This document shows, one piece after another, positions 10,616 through 19,089 of a stretch of DNA of 64,000 nt. Source of the DNA: Niveibacterium umoris (GTDB lineage: Bacteria; Pseudomonadota; Gammaproteobacteria; Burkholderiales; Rhodocyclaceae); the NCBI RefSeq assembly GCF_014197015.1, contig NZ_JACIET010000001.1, positions 2,387,392-2,451,391 of the forward strand. The letters are read 5' to 3'. Both the position numbers and the translations under genes were made by a program. Each line of letters opens with the position of its first letter. Positions within the stretch are counted from its first letter, which is position 1. Under the pieces are notes generated by a model that made no database searches, had not been told where the DNA came from, and saw only the letters and a program-made list of their open reading frames with translations.

Positions 10616-11353
10616 ATGAAAACACGTCTTGCACTCTTGGCCGCAGCATCCCTGTGGTCGTTTGCCGCTCAGGCCGACACGCTTGTCGTTGGTGTCGAGG
10701 ACATCAATTACTACCCGTTCTACAAAACCGAAAACGGCAACTACGCCGGTTTTGCGCGCGAATTGCTTGATGCCTTTGCCGCCAAGTACAAGCACACGAT
10801 CACCTACAAGCCGATGGATATTCCGAGCCTGTTCAACGCCCTGCTGGACGGCAAGGACATTGACGCCAAGTTCCCCGACAACGCCCACTGGAACAAGGAA
10901 AAGCGCACCGGCAAGACCATCACCTATAGCGCTCCGGTGGTGAACGTCACCGAAGGCCTCATGGTTCCGCCTGATGCCGTCGGCAAGGGGATGGATGCGG
11001 TCAAGAAAGTCGGCACGGTACGTGGCTTCACCCCCTGGCCGCTGCAGGACGCGATCAAGAGCAAGGCGATTACGATGACCGAGGCCAACTCCTTTTCGAC
11101 CCTGGTGAAGATGGGCACGATCAAGCAGGTCGACGCGATCTACATCAGCCCGACAATCGGCAATTACCAACTGACGGAAGTCTTCAAGTCGCCCGGCCTT
11201 CTGAAGTACGACAAATCGCTGCCCAACACCCAGTCCGGGTATTCGCTCTCATCGACCAAGAACCCTGCGCTGGTGGCGCAATTCGACGAGTTCCTGAAGC
11301 AGGAAAAAGACCTCGTCGCCAAGCTGCGGGCCAAGTACGCGATCACCGAGTAG
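10616..11353 (+). CDS. periplasmic solute-binding protein, SBP_bac_3 family
   Basis: This 245-residue protein has a clear Sec signal peptide (MKTRLALLAAASLWSFAAQA, cleavage before DTLVVG). The mature sequence begins LVVGVEDINYYPFYKTENGNYAGFARELLDAF, the standard opening of family 3 binding proteins in which an early aromatic/acidic patch contacts the ligand. GKTITYSAPVVNVTEGLMV is the usual hinge region. No ABC permease or ATPase is adjacent, so it is either an orphan component or a sensor-type binding protein. Polar amino acids or similar small solutes are the usual ligands, but the substrate here is unknown. It is divergent from azoR and followed by a hairpin at 11365-11406. Confidence 0.85.
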   Translation: MKTRLALLAAASLWSFAAQADTLVVGVEDINYYPFYKTENGNYAGFARELLDAFAAKYKHTITYKPMDIPSLFNALLDGKDIDAKFPDNAHWNKEKRTGKTITYSAPVVNVTEGLMVPPDAVGKGMDAVKKVGTVRGFTPWPLQDAIKSKAITMTEANSFSTLVKMGTIKQVDAIYISPTIGNYQLTEVFKSPGLLKYDKSLPNTQSGYSLSSTKNPALVAQFDEFLKQEKDLVAKLRAKYAITE

Positions 11354-11364
11354 CACCGCCCAAC

Positions 11365-11406
11365 GCGGTCTGCCCACGCGCAGCATGACCCGCAGCGGCA
11401 GACCGC
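11365..11406 (+). terminator. stem-loop after solute-binding gene
   Basis: Perfect 10-bp arms GCGGTCTGCC (11365-11374) and GGCAGACCGC (11397-11406) enclose a 22-base loop, starting 11 bases after the stop codon. No T-tract follows, so it is either a weak terminator or an mRNA 3'-end stabiliser. Confidence 0.45.
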
Positions 11407-11484
11407 TCCGCAGTTGTCGCGAAGCCGGCATGTACGTCGTGGCTGCGTGCCACAGGCTGCGGCGATTGATCCACGCGAAAACAG

Positions 11485-12444
11485 GTGTCCGACACCGAGA
11501 AAACAGGCTTGATGCTCCCAGACGCCAATGACCTCCTGCTGTTCGCGCGCGTCGCCGAATGTGGCAGTTTCAGCCGTGCCGCCGAACGCGTCGGCTTGCC
11601 GAAATCAACGGTGTCGCGGCGGATTTCAGCGCTCGAAACGCTGCTCGGCGAACGCGTGCTGACGCGCACGACGCGCCGCCTCGCTCTGACCGATTTCGGC
11701 ATGGACTTGCTCGACCATGCACGCCGTCTAGCCGAGGAAGTCGACGCGGCCGGCGCCATGGCGGAGCATCGACAGAGCGAGCCGAGCGGGCGACTGCGAG
11801 TATCGATGCCGGCCGATTTCGCCGCCCTGCTGCTCGACGAAACGCTGGTTGCGTTCGCGGCGCGCTTTCCGGCCATCGCGCTGGATCTTGATCTTTCACC
11901 CCGGCGGGTTGATCTGATCGGCGAGAACTTCGACCTCGCGATCCGTATGGGCGACTTGCCGAGCGACGCAACGCTGGTGGCGCGCCGCGTCATCGATGTT
12001 CGGCCGGCACTCTTCGCGGCCCCGGCCTACATCGCACGCATGGGCACCCCGGATAATCCGTCAGCCCTCGCGCAGCATCAGGCCGTCCGCCTGTTGATGC
12101 AGAGCGGCGACGCCGCCCGTTGGACGCTGGAGCGCGGCGCCGAGCGCTGGGAGGGCGAGCCGCCCGGCCAGATCGCCGCCAACTCGATGGGGCTGCTGAT
12201 CGGTCTGGCCGTCAAGGGCGCCGGCATTGCGTTGCTCTCCCAGCAATTCGTTGCCGGTCATGTGGCGCGGGGCGAGTTGGTACGCGTACTCCCCGAATGG
12301 GCGCCGCCGCCGATCACCGCCTGGACGGTGATGCCAAGCAGGCGCCTGACACCCGCAAAGACCCGCGCCTTCCTTCAAGCTATCGATGACACCCTTGCGC
12401 GCTTGCCGCCTTGCGAGCCGGGTGCTTCATCGCGCTGTCTTTAG
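11485..12444 (+). CDS. LysR family transcriptional regulator
   Basis: This 319-residue regulator has the winged HTH at the N-terminus: FARVAECGSFSRAAERVGLPKSTVSRRI, then LETLLGERVLTRTTRRLALTDFG. A LysR substrate-binding domain follows, with GRLRVSMPADFA at its start. The listed start is a GTG at 11485; ATG 11512 (MLPDANDLL) is an equally good alternative and removes nine residues. It belongs to the sub-group often annotated as activators or repressors of oxidoreductase genes, so azoR/pirin about 1.2 kb upstream are candidate targets. It could also control the adjacent binding-protein gene. The effector is unknown. Confidence 0.9.
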   Translation: MSDTEKTGLMLPDANDLLLFARVAECGSFSRAAERVGLPKSTVSRRISALETLLGERVLTRTTRRLALTDFGMDLLDHARRLAEEVDAAGAMAEHRQSEPSGRLRVSMPADFAALLLDETLVAFAARFPAIALDLDLSPRRVDLIGENFDLAIRMGDLPSDATLVARRVIDVRPALFAAPAYIARMGTPDNPSALAQHQAVRLLMQSGDAARWTLERGAERWEGEPPGQIAANSMGLLIGLAVKGAGIALLSQQFVAGHVARGELVRVLPEWAPPPITAWTVMPSRRLTPAKTRAFLQAIDDTLARLPPCEPGASSRCL

Positions 12445-12457
12445 CGCGTCCGGCAAA

Positions 12458-12487
12458 GCAAACGCCCTGCCGAAGCAGGGCGCTTGC
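12458..12487. terminator. hairpin between convergent LysR and amylase genes
   Basis: 13-base arms at 12458-12470 and 12475-12487 pair except for one G:T, around a CGAA loop. It sits 14 bases past the LysR stop and 38 bases past the amylase stop. In the minus direction a short TTT follows, so it probably terminates both converging transcripts. Confidence 0.6.
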
Positions 12488-12524
12488 ACCGGGGTTCGGC
12501 CGCACGGGCCGAGAGCGAAGATGA

Positions 12525-14315
12525 CTACTTGATCGCCTTGAGCACGAGCACCTGCTGCGTGCCCATGTGCAACTCCAGCCCCGGCTTTTCGCCTTTCTTG
12601 ACCTTCTTCGGCTGCACGTCGAGCTTGCCGTCGAGCGGGAAAAGCGGCTGCCATTGCTCCGGCTTGAAATCGGCCGGCAGATCCAGCTTGCCTTCCCGGT
12701 AGGCGTAATTCATCAGCACCAGCAACTTGGTGCCTTCGTACTCGCGCTCGAAAGCGAAGATCTGCTCATCCTGCCCCGAGATCGGCTTGAAGCTGCCGAT
12801 CGAGAGCGCCGGCTCGCTGTTGCGCAGGCCGATCATCGCGCGATACCAGTTCAGCAGCGAATTCGGATCCTTCTGCTCGGCAGCGACGTTGTTGGTCTTC
12901 CAGTTCTGCACAACCGCGCGGAAGGCCGAATCCGAATCGGTGAAGCCGCCCAGCGGCTTGTCGCCATCCCAGGCCATCGGGCCGCGGATCTTCTGGTCGT
13001 CGTGGTAGCTCTGCTCCGAGAGACCCAGCCCGATTTCTTCGCCATAGTAGATGAAGGGCATGCCAGGCAAGGTCAGTAGCGTCGCCGCCGCCATCTTGTA
13101 GCTCTTGACGTCGCCATTGAACTGGCGCCACGGCCGCGCGCCGGCAAACCAGTCGTGGTTGGACAGGATCGTTCCCATGCGCGCGACCGGGAAGGTCTGC
13201 AGCGTGTAGAGCAGATCCGGCATCACGCGGCCCATCTTCACGCTATGCACGATGTGCTTCTGCAGGCCGAAAGCGAACGCGCTGCCGCAGGATGTCGCTT
13301 GCGCGAAGGGCACCGGATCGCTGGGCGCCTCGCACACCATGTAGCGCTTGCCGTACTGGTCGAGCAGCTTGCGCACATCGTTCATCAGCACATGATTTTC
13401 CGGCTGGTTGTCCCAGGCAATGGAACTGTTCTCGAACAGCACGCCGACCGCATCGAAGCGGAAGCCATCCACCCCGCGATTAAGCCAGAAGCGCAGGTTG
13501 TTCATGTGGAAGTCGACGACGTCAGGCTTGCGCAGGTTGAAGTCCGGCATGCCGGCGTCGAAGGCGGCGTAATACCAGGAATCGCCCATCTCGCGCCACG
13601 GATCGCCGGAGAAGGTGGTCCAACCTTCCGGATGCTTGTCGGCCCACACATACCAGTCGCGATACGGCGACTTGCGCTTGCCGGCGCTGTCGAAGAGCTT
13701 GTGGTCTGCGGAGCTGTGGTTCATCACATAGTCGACGATGATGCCGATGCCACGTTTATGTGCTTCGGCGATCAGCTCGTCGAAGTCGGCCAGGGTGCCG
13801 TAGTCAGGCTCGATCTGGCGGTAGTTCTCGACCGCGTAACCGTGGTCGTGGTCGCTGCTCTGGAACACCGGCATCAGCCAGATGCCATGAATGCCAAGCG
13901 ATTGCAGGTAATCGAGGCGTTGCGTGAGGCCCTTGATGTCGCCGATGCCGTCTCCGTTGCTGTCCTGGTAGGCGCGCACCAGGATCTCGGTGAAGACACC
14001 GCGCTTGTACCAGTCCGGGGCCAGGCCACTGTCGACCGGCGCAAACGGCACCGGCCCGACATCCGAGAAACCTGGGACGGTCGGCGGCACCGGGATGCCG
14101 GTCGCGGGCTTCGCCGCTGCCGGCGCGGGCGCTGGCGCAGCTGGAGCTGGGGTGACCGGGGCTGCGGCGGCCGGCGCATTCTTGGCCTTTTGCTTCGCCA
14201 ACTGCTCTTCGAGCGCCTTGAGTTCCGGCGTGGTCTGCGCAAACGCGGGCCACGCGGCAAAGCCGCTGAGCGCGAGGCAGGAAACCAGAATCCGACGCTT
14301 GAGCTCACTTCTCAT
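12525..14315 (-). CDS. secreted GH13 alpha-amylase family glycosidase
   Basis: The protein is 596 residues. A signal peptide (about 1-26, ending PAFAQ) is followed by a charged, possibly helical stretch and a Pro/Ala-rich linker to about residue 75, then a GH13 (beta/alpha)8 domain and a C-terminal beta domain. The conserved GH13 regions are present: DYVMNHSS, GFRFDAVG with nucleophile D288, VCEAP with acid/base E329, and SNHDW with the transition-state Asp D388. It should hydrolyse alpha-1,4-glucans or oligosaccharides in the periplasm or outside the cell. The sequence also resembles oligo-1,6-glucosidase/trehalose-synthase-type enzymes (DSNGDGIGDIKGL), so exact specificity is open. It is monocistronic and divergent from the UbiH-family gene. 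Confidence 0.93.
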   Translation of the reverse strand: MRSELKRRILVSCLALSGFAAWPAFAQTTPELKALEEQLAKQKAKNAPAAAAPVTPAPAAPAPAPAAAKPATGIPVPPTVPGFSDVGPVPFAPVDSGLAPDWYKRGVFTEILVRAYQDSNGDGIGDIKGLTQRLDYLQSLGIHGIWLMPVFQSSDHDHGYAVENYRQIEPDYGTLADFDELIAEAHKRGIGIIVDYVMNHSSADHKLFDSAGKRKSPYRDWYVWADKHPEGWTTFSGDPWREMGDSWYYAAFDAGMPDFNLRKPDVVDFHMNNLRFWLNRGVDGFRFDAVGVLFENSSIAWDNQPENHVLMNDVRKLLDQYGKRYMVCEAPSDPVPFAQATSCGSAFAFGLQKHIVHSVKMGRVMPDLLYTLQTFPVARMGTILSNHDWFAGARPWRQFNGDVKSYKMAAATLLTLPGMPFIYYGEEIGLGLSEQSYHDDQKIRGPMAWDGDKPLGGFTDSDSAFRAVVQNWKTNNVAAEQKDPNSLLNWYRAMIGLRNSEPALSIGSFKPISGQDEQIFAFEREYEGTKLLVLMNYAYREGKLDLPADFKPEQWQPLFPLDGKLDVQPKKVKKGEKPGLELHMGTQQVLVLKAIK

Positions 14316-14497
14316 GCTTGATCACCCCTCATAAAAGACGTTTTGGCGCCCATAAGGCGCACCATCAGATTCTAGGATGGGAAGGGCCGGAGCCACCCGA
14401 CCGATTTTGCTGTTTGTCTCAAATCCAGCCGAGCTTTCGACACTTCTCAGGCTCGGGCAGAATGGCGAGCTTTGCACACATTCCGCTGGTCGCACGC

Positions 14498-15658
14498 ATG
14501 GAACTGGACATACTGATCGTTGGCGCCGGCCTCGCCGGGGGCAGCCTCGCCTGCGCACTCGCCGCCAGTCCGCTGCGCATCGGCATGCTCGAAACCCGCG
14601 CGCCGCGACGCCCGGAGGGCTGGGATGCCCGCGTTTATGCGGTCAGCCCGACCAACGTCGAATTCCTCAACCGCATCCGTGCCTGGCCCCATCTGGACCA
14701 CGACCGGATCGGTCGTGTCGAGCAGATGCAGGTGTTTGGCGATGACGGCGGCGAACTGGGTTTCTCGGCCTACGACGCCGGCCTGGACGCGCTGGCGTGG
14801 ATCCTCGAAGCCTCCCCGCTCGCCTGCGAGTTGTGGGAGACCCTGCGTCGCCAGCCGAACCTGACCCTGCTGTGCCCGGCCCGGCCGGCCGCGCTGAGTA
14901 TCGAAGCAGATGCCGCAACCGTGACGCTCGAAGACGGCAGGCAGATCCGCGCACGACTCATCGTCGCCGCCGATGGCGCCGATTCCTGGGTGCGCGCGGC
15001 GGCACAGCTTGCGGTGCACACGACGGCCTATGGCGAACTCGGGGTGGTGGCGAACTTCGGCTGCGAGTTGCCGCACCGCGATACGGCATTCCAATGGTTT
15101 CGGGACGATGGAATCCTCGCGTGGCTGCCGCTGCCCGAGAACCGAATTTCGATCGTGTGGTCAACGCCGGAGGCGCACGCGCGCGATCTTCTTGCGATGC
15201 CCGGCGAAGCGTTCTGCGAAAAGGTGGCTGCTGCCGGCAAGCACCGCCTCGGCAAGCTGACCCTGCTGACACCGCCCGCAGGATTCCCGCTCAGGCTGAT
15301 GCAAGTGCCGCAGGTGGTGGCGCCGCGGGTCGCGCTGATCGGCGACGCGGCGCACGCCATTCACCCGCTTTCGGGCCATGGCATCAACCTGGGTTTCCAG
15401 GATGCGCGCGTGCTTGCCGACCTGCTGTGTGCGCTGCCCTCGCATCGCGATTGCGGAGAGCTTGTAACGCTGCGTCGCTATGCCCGGGCGCGAAACGAGG
15501 AAGTCCGACTGATGCAGGGTGTGACGCACGCATTGAACCGGCTCTTCCGCCCCCGTAACCCCTTGCTCGTTGCCTTGCGCAATCGAGGCATGCAACTGAC
15601 CGATCACATCCCCTTGGTACGCAGCGCACTGGTGCGCTATGCCGCAGGCCTGATCTAA
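14498..15658 (+). CDS. UbiH/UbiF/COQ6-family FAD-dependent hydroxylase
   Basis: This is a 386-residue flavoprotein monooxygenase. The dinucleotide motif LIVGAGLAGGSLACAL is at the N-terminus, the second motif VAADGADSWVR is mid-protein, and the GD motif ALIGDAAHAIHPLSGHGINLGFQDA is near the C-terminus; together these define the ubiquinone-hydroxylase family. ATG 14498 gives a normal family start. ATG 14462 would add 12 residues, and the frame stays open to 14318. It most likely hydroxylates the aromatic ring of a ubiquinone precursor at the membrane; which ring position cannot be told from sequence. dsbC follows after 15 bases with its own GGAG, so the two are probably co-transcribed. Confidence 0.9.
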   Translation: MELDILIVGAGLAGGSLACALAASPLRIGMLETRAPRRPEGWDARVYAVSPTNVEFLNRIRAWPHLDHDRIGRVEQMQVFGDDGGELGFSAYDAGLDALAWILEASPLACELWETLRRQPNLTLLCPARPAALSIEADAATVTLEDGRQIRARLIVAADGADSWVRAAAQLAVHTTAYGELGVVANFGCELPHRDTAFQWFRDDGILAWLPLPENRISIVWSTPEAHARDLLAMPGEAFCEKVAAAGKHRLGKLTLLTPPAGFPLRLMQVPQVVAPRVALIGDAAHAIHPLSGHGINLGFQDARVLADLLCALPSHRDCGELVTLRRYARARNEEVRLMQGVTHALNRLFRPRNPLLVALRNRGMQLTDHIPLVRSALVRYAAGLI

Positions 15659-15673
15659 CCACTGGAGTCTTTG

Positions 15674-16399
15674 ATGAAGTTTGCCCTCTCGGCCGTGGCC
15701 CTCGCCGCCGCCTTCTGCTCGACCGCGTACGCGGGCGAAGCTGAGATCCGCAAGGCGGTCGCCGAATTCGTTGGACAGGAGGCGGTGCTGTCGATCACCC
15801 GCACCAATTACGGCGGCCTTTACGAGGTGGTCATGGATTCCGGCGAGCTGGTCTACACCGACGATCAGGGCTCGTTCATCCTCGACGGCCAGTTGATTGA
15901 CCTGAAACGCAAGGTGAACGTCACATCCGAACGCCAGGCCGCGCTCAACAAGGTCAACATCGGCGATCTGCCGCTCGACCAGGCGATCAAGACGGTGCGC
16001 GGTAACGGCAAGCGCACGCTGGTGACGTTTGAAGATCCGAACTGCGGCTACTGCAAGAAATTCGTCAGCGAAGCCCAGCAGCTCAAGGATGTGACGATCT
16101 ACACCTTCCTCTACCCCATCCTCTCGCCGGACTCGACCGAAAAATCGAAGGCGATCTGGTGTGCCAAGGATCGCGCAGTGACCTGGCGCGACTGGATGAT
16201 CGACGGAAAACTCGCCAAAGGCGCGGAGTGTTCGACGCCGATCGACAAGAATGTTGCGCTGGGCCGCAAGCTCCGCATCAACGGTACGCCAACGATGTTC
16301 CTCGCGGACGGCTCGCGCGTCGGCGGCTTCCTGCCGCTCCCGAAGCTGGAAGAAGCCATCGCTCAGGCCGAGAAGAACAAGCCGGCGCGTTCGAAATAA
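15674..16399 (+). CDS. dsbC: thiol:disulfide interchange protein DsbC
   Basis: This 241-residue periplasmic disulfide isomerase has a signal peptide of about 20 residues (ending STAYA-GE) and an N-terminal dimerisation domain (about 21-85). A linker helix and a thioredoxin fold follow, with the C124-GY-C127 active site and the cis-Pro loop GTPTMF. A second Cys pair is present downstream (IWCAKD and GAECST), as in DsbC. ATG 15674 is chosen over TTG 15671 because of the spacing from GGAG at 15664-15667. It corrects wrong disulfides in exported proteins, which fits the many secreted glycosidases encoded here. It is likely in an operon with the UbiH-family gene. Confidence 0.94.
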   Translation: MKFALSAVALAAAFCSTAYAGEAEIRKAVAEFVGQEAVLSITRTNYGGLYEVVMDSGELVYTDDQGSFILDGQLIDLKRKVNVTSERQAALNKVNIGDLPLDQAIKTVRGNGKRTLVTFEDPNCGYCKKFVSEAQQLKDVTIYTFLYPILSPDSTEKSKAIWCAKDRAVTWRDWMIDGKLAKGAECSTPIDKNVALGRKLRINGTPTMFLADGSRVGGFLPLPKLEEAIAQAEKNKPARSK

Positions 16400-16411
16400 T
16401 CGCCACGACGC

Positions 16412-16432
16412 GGCGCGCTTGATTTGCGCGCC
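16412..16432 (+). terminator. GC hairpin after dsbC
   Basis: Perfect 7-bp arms GGCGCGC (16412-16418) and GCGCGCC (16426-16432) surround a 7-base loop, 12 bases after the dsbC stop. No T-run follows, so termination strength is uncertain. Confidence 0.4.
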
Positions 16433-16458
16433 TCAAGAATCCGCCCGCGCGACCGTAG

Positions 16459-16497
16459 TCAGGGAACACACTGCCTCAAAGCCAGCTTGTTCCCTGA
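16459..16497 (+). promoter_or_regulatory. 10-bp inverted repeat just upstream of histidine kinase start
   Basis: TCAGGGAACA (16459-16468) and TGTTCCCTGA (16488-16497) are perfect arms around 19 bases. The right arm ends two bases before the AGGA Shine-Dalgarno (16500-16503) of the kinase that starts at 16510. It could be an operator or a leader hairpin that affects translation. Confidence 0.45.
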
Positions 16498-16509
16498 TCA
16501 GGATTCCCG

Positions 16510-18153
16510 ATGGGTGTATCCCCGGAAGATCCCTCGTCTCGCCAACACACAGCACCTCGCCGGGTGCGCTGGTGGCGCTCGTCGGGTGTGCGGCTGACGC
16601 TGGCTTGCCTTGGAATCCTGCTGGCCTTCGCGACCGCACTGGCGGTCAACTCCACACGGCTGATCCAGGCAGCACTCGATCGCGACTTGCGCCAGCAAAC
16701 CGCGCAGATGTCACGCCTGATCAACCTGACCATCGCTCCCTACGCGGGCGAAGGCCGCCTCGACCTGCTGCAGGACTATTTGCGGGAGCTCCTCGCAGAA
16801 GGCGACGAGGGGGCGGGACTCACCTACCTTGTGGTGCTTGGCCCAAGCGGCGATCGCATCATTGGCGCAGGCAATACGCCGCCCGGCGCGCTACCGGAAG
16901 CATCGGGCGACGTGCGTCGCGCGGTCAAACTAGGGATCCTGCATGTCCGTCAGCCGCTGTTGCTGCCGGCGAACGAAATCGGGACATTGCAATACGGACT
17001 CAGCCTCGGCGGCTTCAGGCGCCTGGTTAACGGATTGCTGCATGACGGCGCCCTGATTCTTGCCATCAGCTTCCTCCTCGCGTCGGTTTTTTTCTGGCTC
17101 ACCGGTTTCCGGCTCTCACGCCGGCTTGGCAGCCTCGTGCGCGCCGCGCAAGGGATTGCTGATGGTCACTTCGAACGTCGAGTCGGCGTCCGCGGCCACG
17201 ATGAATACGCGGAACTTGCCGCCGCCTTCAACACGATGGCCACCGCAGTGGGCGACCGCATCACGGCGCTCGAGGCGTCACAGCGCGAAGTCCGCGAACT
17301 GAACGAGACCCTGGAACAACGCGTCGAGCGGCGCACACAAGAACTCGCCGAACGCAACAGCCTGCTGCAGGAAACCGTGGAAACGCTGAATCACACGCGC
17401 CAGCGACTGATCCGCACCGAGAAACTCGCCGGGCTAGGCAAGGTGGTCGTCGGCGTTGCCCACGAACTCAACACCCCTATCGGCAACGCCACGGTGATTG
17501 CGTCTGCGCTGGAAGACCGCACCGTGCGCCTGCGCAGCGGACTCGAGCACGGCATCAAACGCTCGCAACTCGCCGAATACCTGGACACCGCGGCGCAAAG
17601 CGCACGGCAACTGGTCGGGAACCTCGAGCGCGCGGCCAATCTCGTGGTGCGATTCCGTGACACCGCGGCAGACCGTCAGCAGGCGGAGCGTCGCAGCTTC
17701 GACGCAGAGGATTTGCTGCGGGATGTCGCGGTGCTGGCGCGAATCCGCGCAGAGCGGAATGACGTTCACACCGAGGTTCGCGCAGCCGGCCCGATCATCG
17801 TGGACAGTTATCCCGCGCTGTGGGAGAAGATGTTGCTGCACTGCCTTGCAAACTGCTACCAGCATGCATTCGCGCAAGACAGGCCCGGCACCATCCAGAT
17901 AAACGCGGATGCAGACGCACTCCGCCTGACAATCCAGATTCGCGACGACGGCGTCGGCATTTCGGAAGAAAACCTCGAACGCGTCTTCGATCCGTTCTTC
18001 ACCACCGCACTCGGACAAGGCGGCAGCGGCCTCGGCCTGCACGCGGTCTACAACATCGTAACTGGCGCGCTGGGCGGCGATATCGCCCTTGCCAGCGATC
18101 CGGGCAAGGGCACCTGCATCACGATCGAATTGCCCCGGGTCACGCCCGAGTAA
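16510..18153 (+). CDS. orphan membrane sensor histidine kinase
   Basis: This 547-residue kinase has TM1 at about 27-47, a periplasmic sensor of about 130 residues and TM2 at about 182-203. HAMP, a coiled coil (about 255-305), HisKA with GVAHELNTPIG (H318) and HATPase_c follow. The ATPase domain shows N-box LANCYQHAF, G1 DDGVGIS, F-box DPFFTT and G2 GSGLGLHAV. It should autophosphorylate H318 in response to an unknown periplasmic signal. No receiver protein is adjacent, so its partner is elsewhere. The H-box type (AHE-NTP-G) is the same as that of the LacI-fold kinase at 29221-31650, which is also an orphan. A 10-bp inverted repeat lies just before its ribosome binding site. Confidence 0.92.
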   Translation: MGVSPEDPSSRQHTAPRRVRWWRSSGVRLTLACLGILLAFATALAVNSTRLIQAALDRDLRQQTAQMSRLINLTIAPYAGEGRLDLLQDYLRELLAEGDEGAGLTYLVVLGPSGDRIIGAGNTPPGALPEASGDVRRAVKLGILHVRQPLLLPANEIGTLQYGLSLGGFRRLVNGLLHDGALILAISFLLASVFFWLTGFRLSRRLGSLVRAAQGIADGHFERRVGVRGHDEYAELAAAFNTMATAVGDRITALEASQREVRELNETLEQRVERRTQELAERNSLLQETVETLNHTRQRLIRTEKLAGLGKVVVGVAHELNTPIGNATVIASALEDRTVRLRSGLEHGIKRSQLAEYLDTAAQSARQLVGNLERAANLVVRFRDTAADRQQAERRSFDAEDLLRDVAVLARIRAERNDVHTEVRAAGPIIVDSYPALWEKMLLHCLANCYQHAFAQDRPGTIQINADADALRLTIQIRDDGVGISEENLERVFDPFFTTALGQGGSGLGLHAVYNIVTGALGGDIALASDPGKGTCITIELPRVTPE

Positions 18154-18164
18154 CTGCTACTCGA

Positions 18165-18353
18165 TCAAGCGTAGCCAGTCGCGTCAAACGCTTCGTCAGC
18201 GTCAGCAAAATCGCGCCGACTCTGCAGAACGACGGTTTCCGGCTCCGAGTCCGTCCAGGCTTCAGAAGAAAAAGCGGGCGCCTGATCAGCGGGACGTTCA
18301 TCCGTACGATGAACCATTTGACGATAGAAGAAAGCAGCTGCACCAAAGGGCAT
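18165..18353 (-). CDS. possible small acidic protein, 62 residues
   Basis: A minus-strand frame starts MPFGAAAFFYRQMVHRTDE and is rich in Asp/Glu towards its C-terminus. A GGTGG lies a short distance upstream of the ATG. Third codon positions are clearly less GC-rich than in neighbouring genes, so it could be foreign, a remnant, or not coding. No family is recognised. It sits just downstream of the kinase gene on the opposite strand. Confidence 0.2.
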   Translation of the reverse strand: MPFGAAAFFYRQMVHRTDERPADQAPAFSSEAWTDSEPETVVLQSRRDFADADEAFDATGYA

Positions 18354-18448
18354 GATTGACCACCAGAAACAACATTAGAAATCACTGCATTGGTGCGCAG
18401 TCTATGACCCGATTCCTTTGCCGCTCATGACGATGATCAACTGGCCCC

Positions 18449-18476
18449 TGTCTGGTGCATCTTCATGCACCAGACA
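18449..18476. repeat. perfect 12-bp hairpin with CTTC loop
   Basis: TGTCTGGTGCAT (18449-18460) and ATGCACCAGACA (18465-18476) are exact reverse complements around CTTC. It lies in the gene-poor interval, about 100 bases before the dispersed repeat. No T-run follows on either side, so a plain intrinsic terminator is unlikely. Confidence 0.6.
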
Positions 18477-18548
18477 AGGACGCTGGAATTTCCATTCGTA
18501 TAGCGTCCCGCCCTCTTGGTTTTCGTCTTTTGCACCTTCATTGGCACG

Positions 18549-18651
18549 GTTGCGCCTTTGGTAGGGCACGCCGACATTGGTTTGTTCCAATAAAGGCAAG
18601 GCGCAAACAGTCCCAGAGCATCCGTGCGGGCTTCCGCGCCATAGCTCTATC
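18549..18651. repeat. dispersed repeat, copy A (degenerate)
   Basis: The right half (18574-18651) matches 57195-57263 over roughly 70 bases with few substitutions and a 5-base insertion. Landmarks in order are TTGGTTTGT, AATAAAGGC, GCGCAAACAGTCCC, GAGCA, and CCGTGCGGGCTTCCGCGCC. The left inverted arm (TTGCGCCTTT at 18550-18559) is decayed compared with copy B. It is probably a palindromic repeat-type element present elsewhere in the genome. Confidence 0.65.
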
Positions 18652-19089
18652 TGGCCGATCGGGTTGCGCCGCCCGATTGAACCCGCTTGCGCCTCGCCTC
18701 GGCCATTACCTGTCGTTGAGGGCTTTGCCGAATTGATCCGCCTTGGTTCGTGCAAGATGGCCGGTTTGTGGCGACCAACTTCGATCTTTGAGGACCTCCA
18801 CCGAGGAGCGAACCTGTATCAGAGAGCAGCAGGTCTGCACCAGCGCAGCCCGATAGCGTTTCGAGATTCGGATTCGCCCGGAGCGCTTGCTTTGCCCGGC
18901 TAGCAATCTCCATGGCACGCCTCGGGCTTCACAGAGCAACTACGCATCCGCGTCCATCGCGCCCTTGGCGGTTCTTTAGCGGATGGCTACGCACGTCGGC
19001 GACTGGGCTTGAGCCGTCAAACGTGACGGGGTGGTCGCGTCGATCGTGATCGTCCGCCACGCCCATTCGCCCGAGACACGCAAACCGCG

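Larger units (their letters stand above)
18154..19089. other. gene-poor interval with hairpin and dispersed repeat
   Basis: Apart from the doubtful 62-residue frame, no convincing gene is visible. The interval carries a perfect 12-bp hairpin (18449-18476) and one copy of a repeat also found at 57.2 kb. Short frames on both strands here lack start signals and family likeness. The base composition appears less GC-rich than flanking genes. Confidence 0.5.

Noticed and set aside
13155-14321. 388-residue plus-strand frame opposite the amylase
   Set aside because: Antisense shadow of a GH13 gene with all catalytic residues in place.
18402-18913. Several 60-120 residue frames around the 18.6-kb repeat
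   Set aside because: They overlap each other on both strands and are generated by the repeat sequence; none has a start signal or family likeness.
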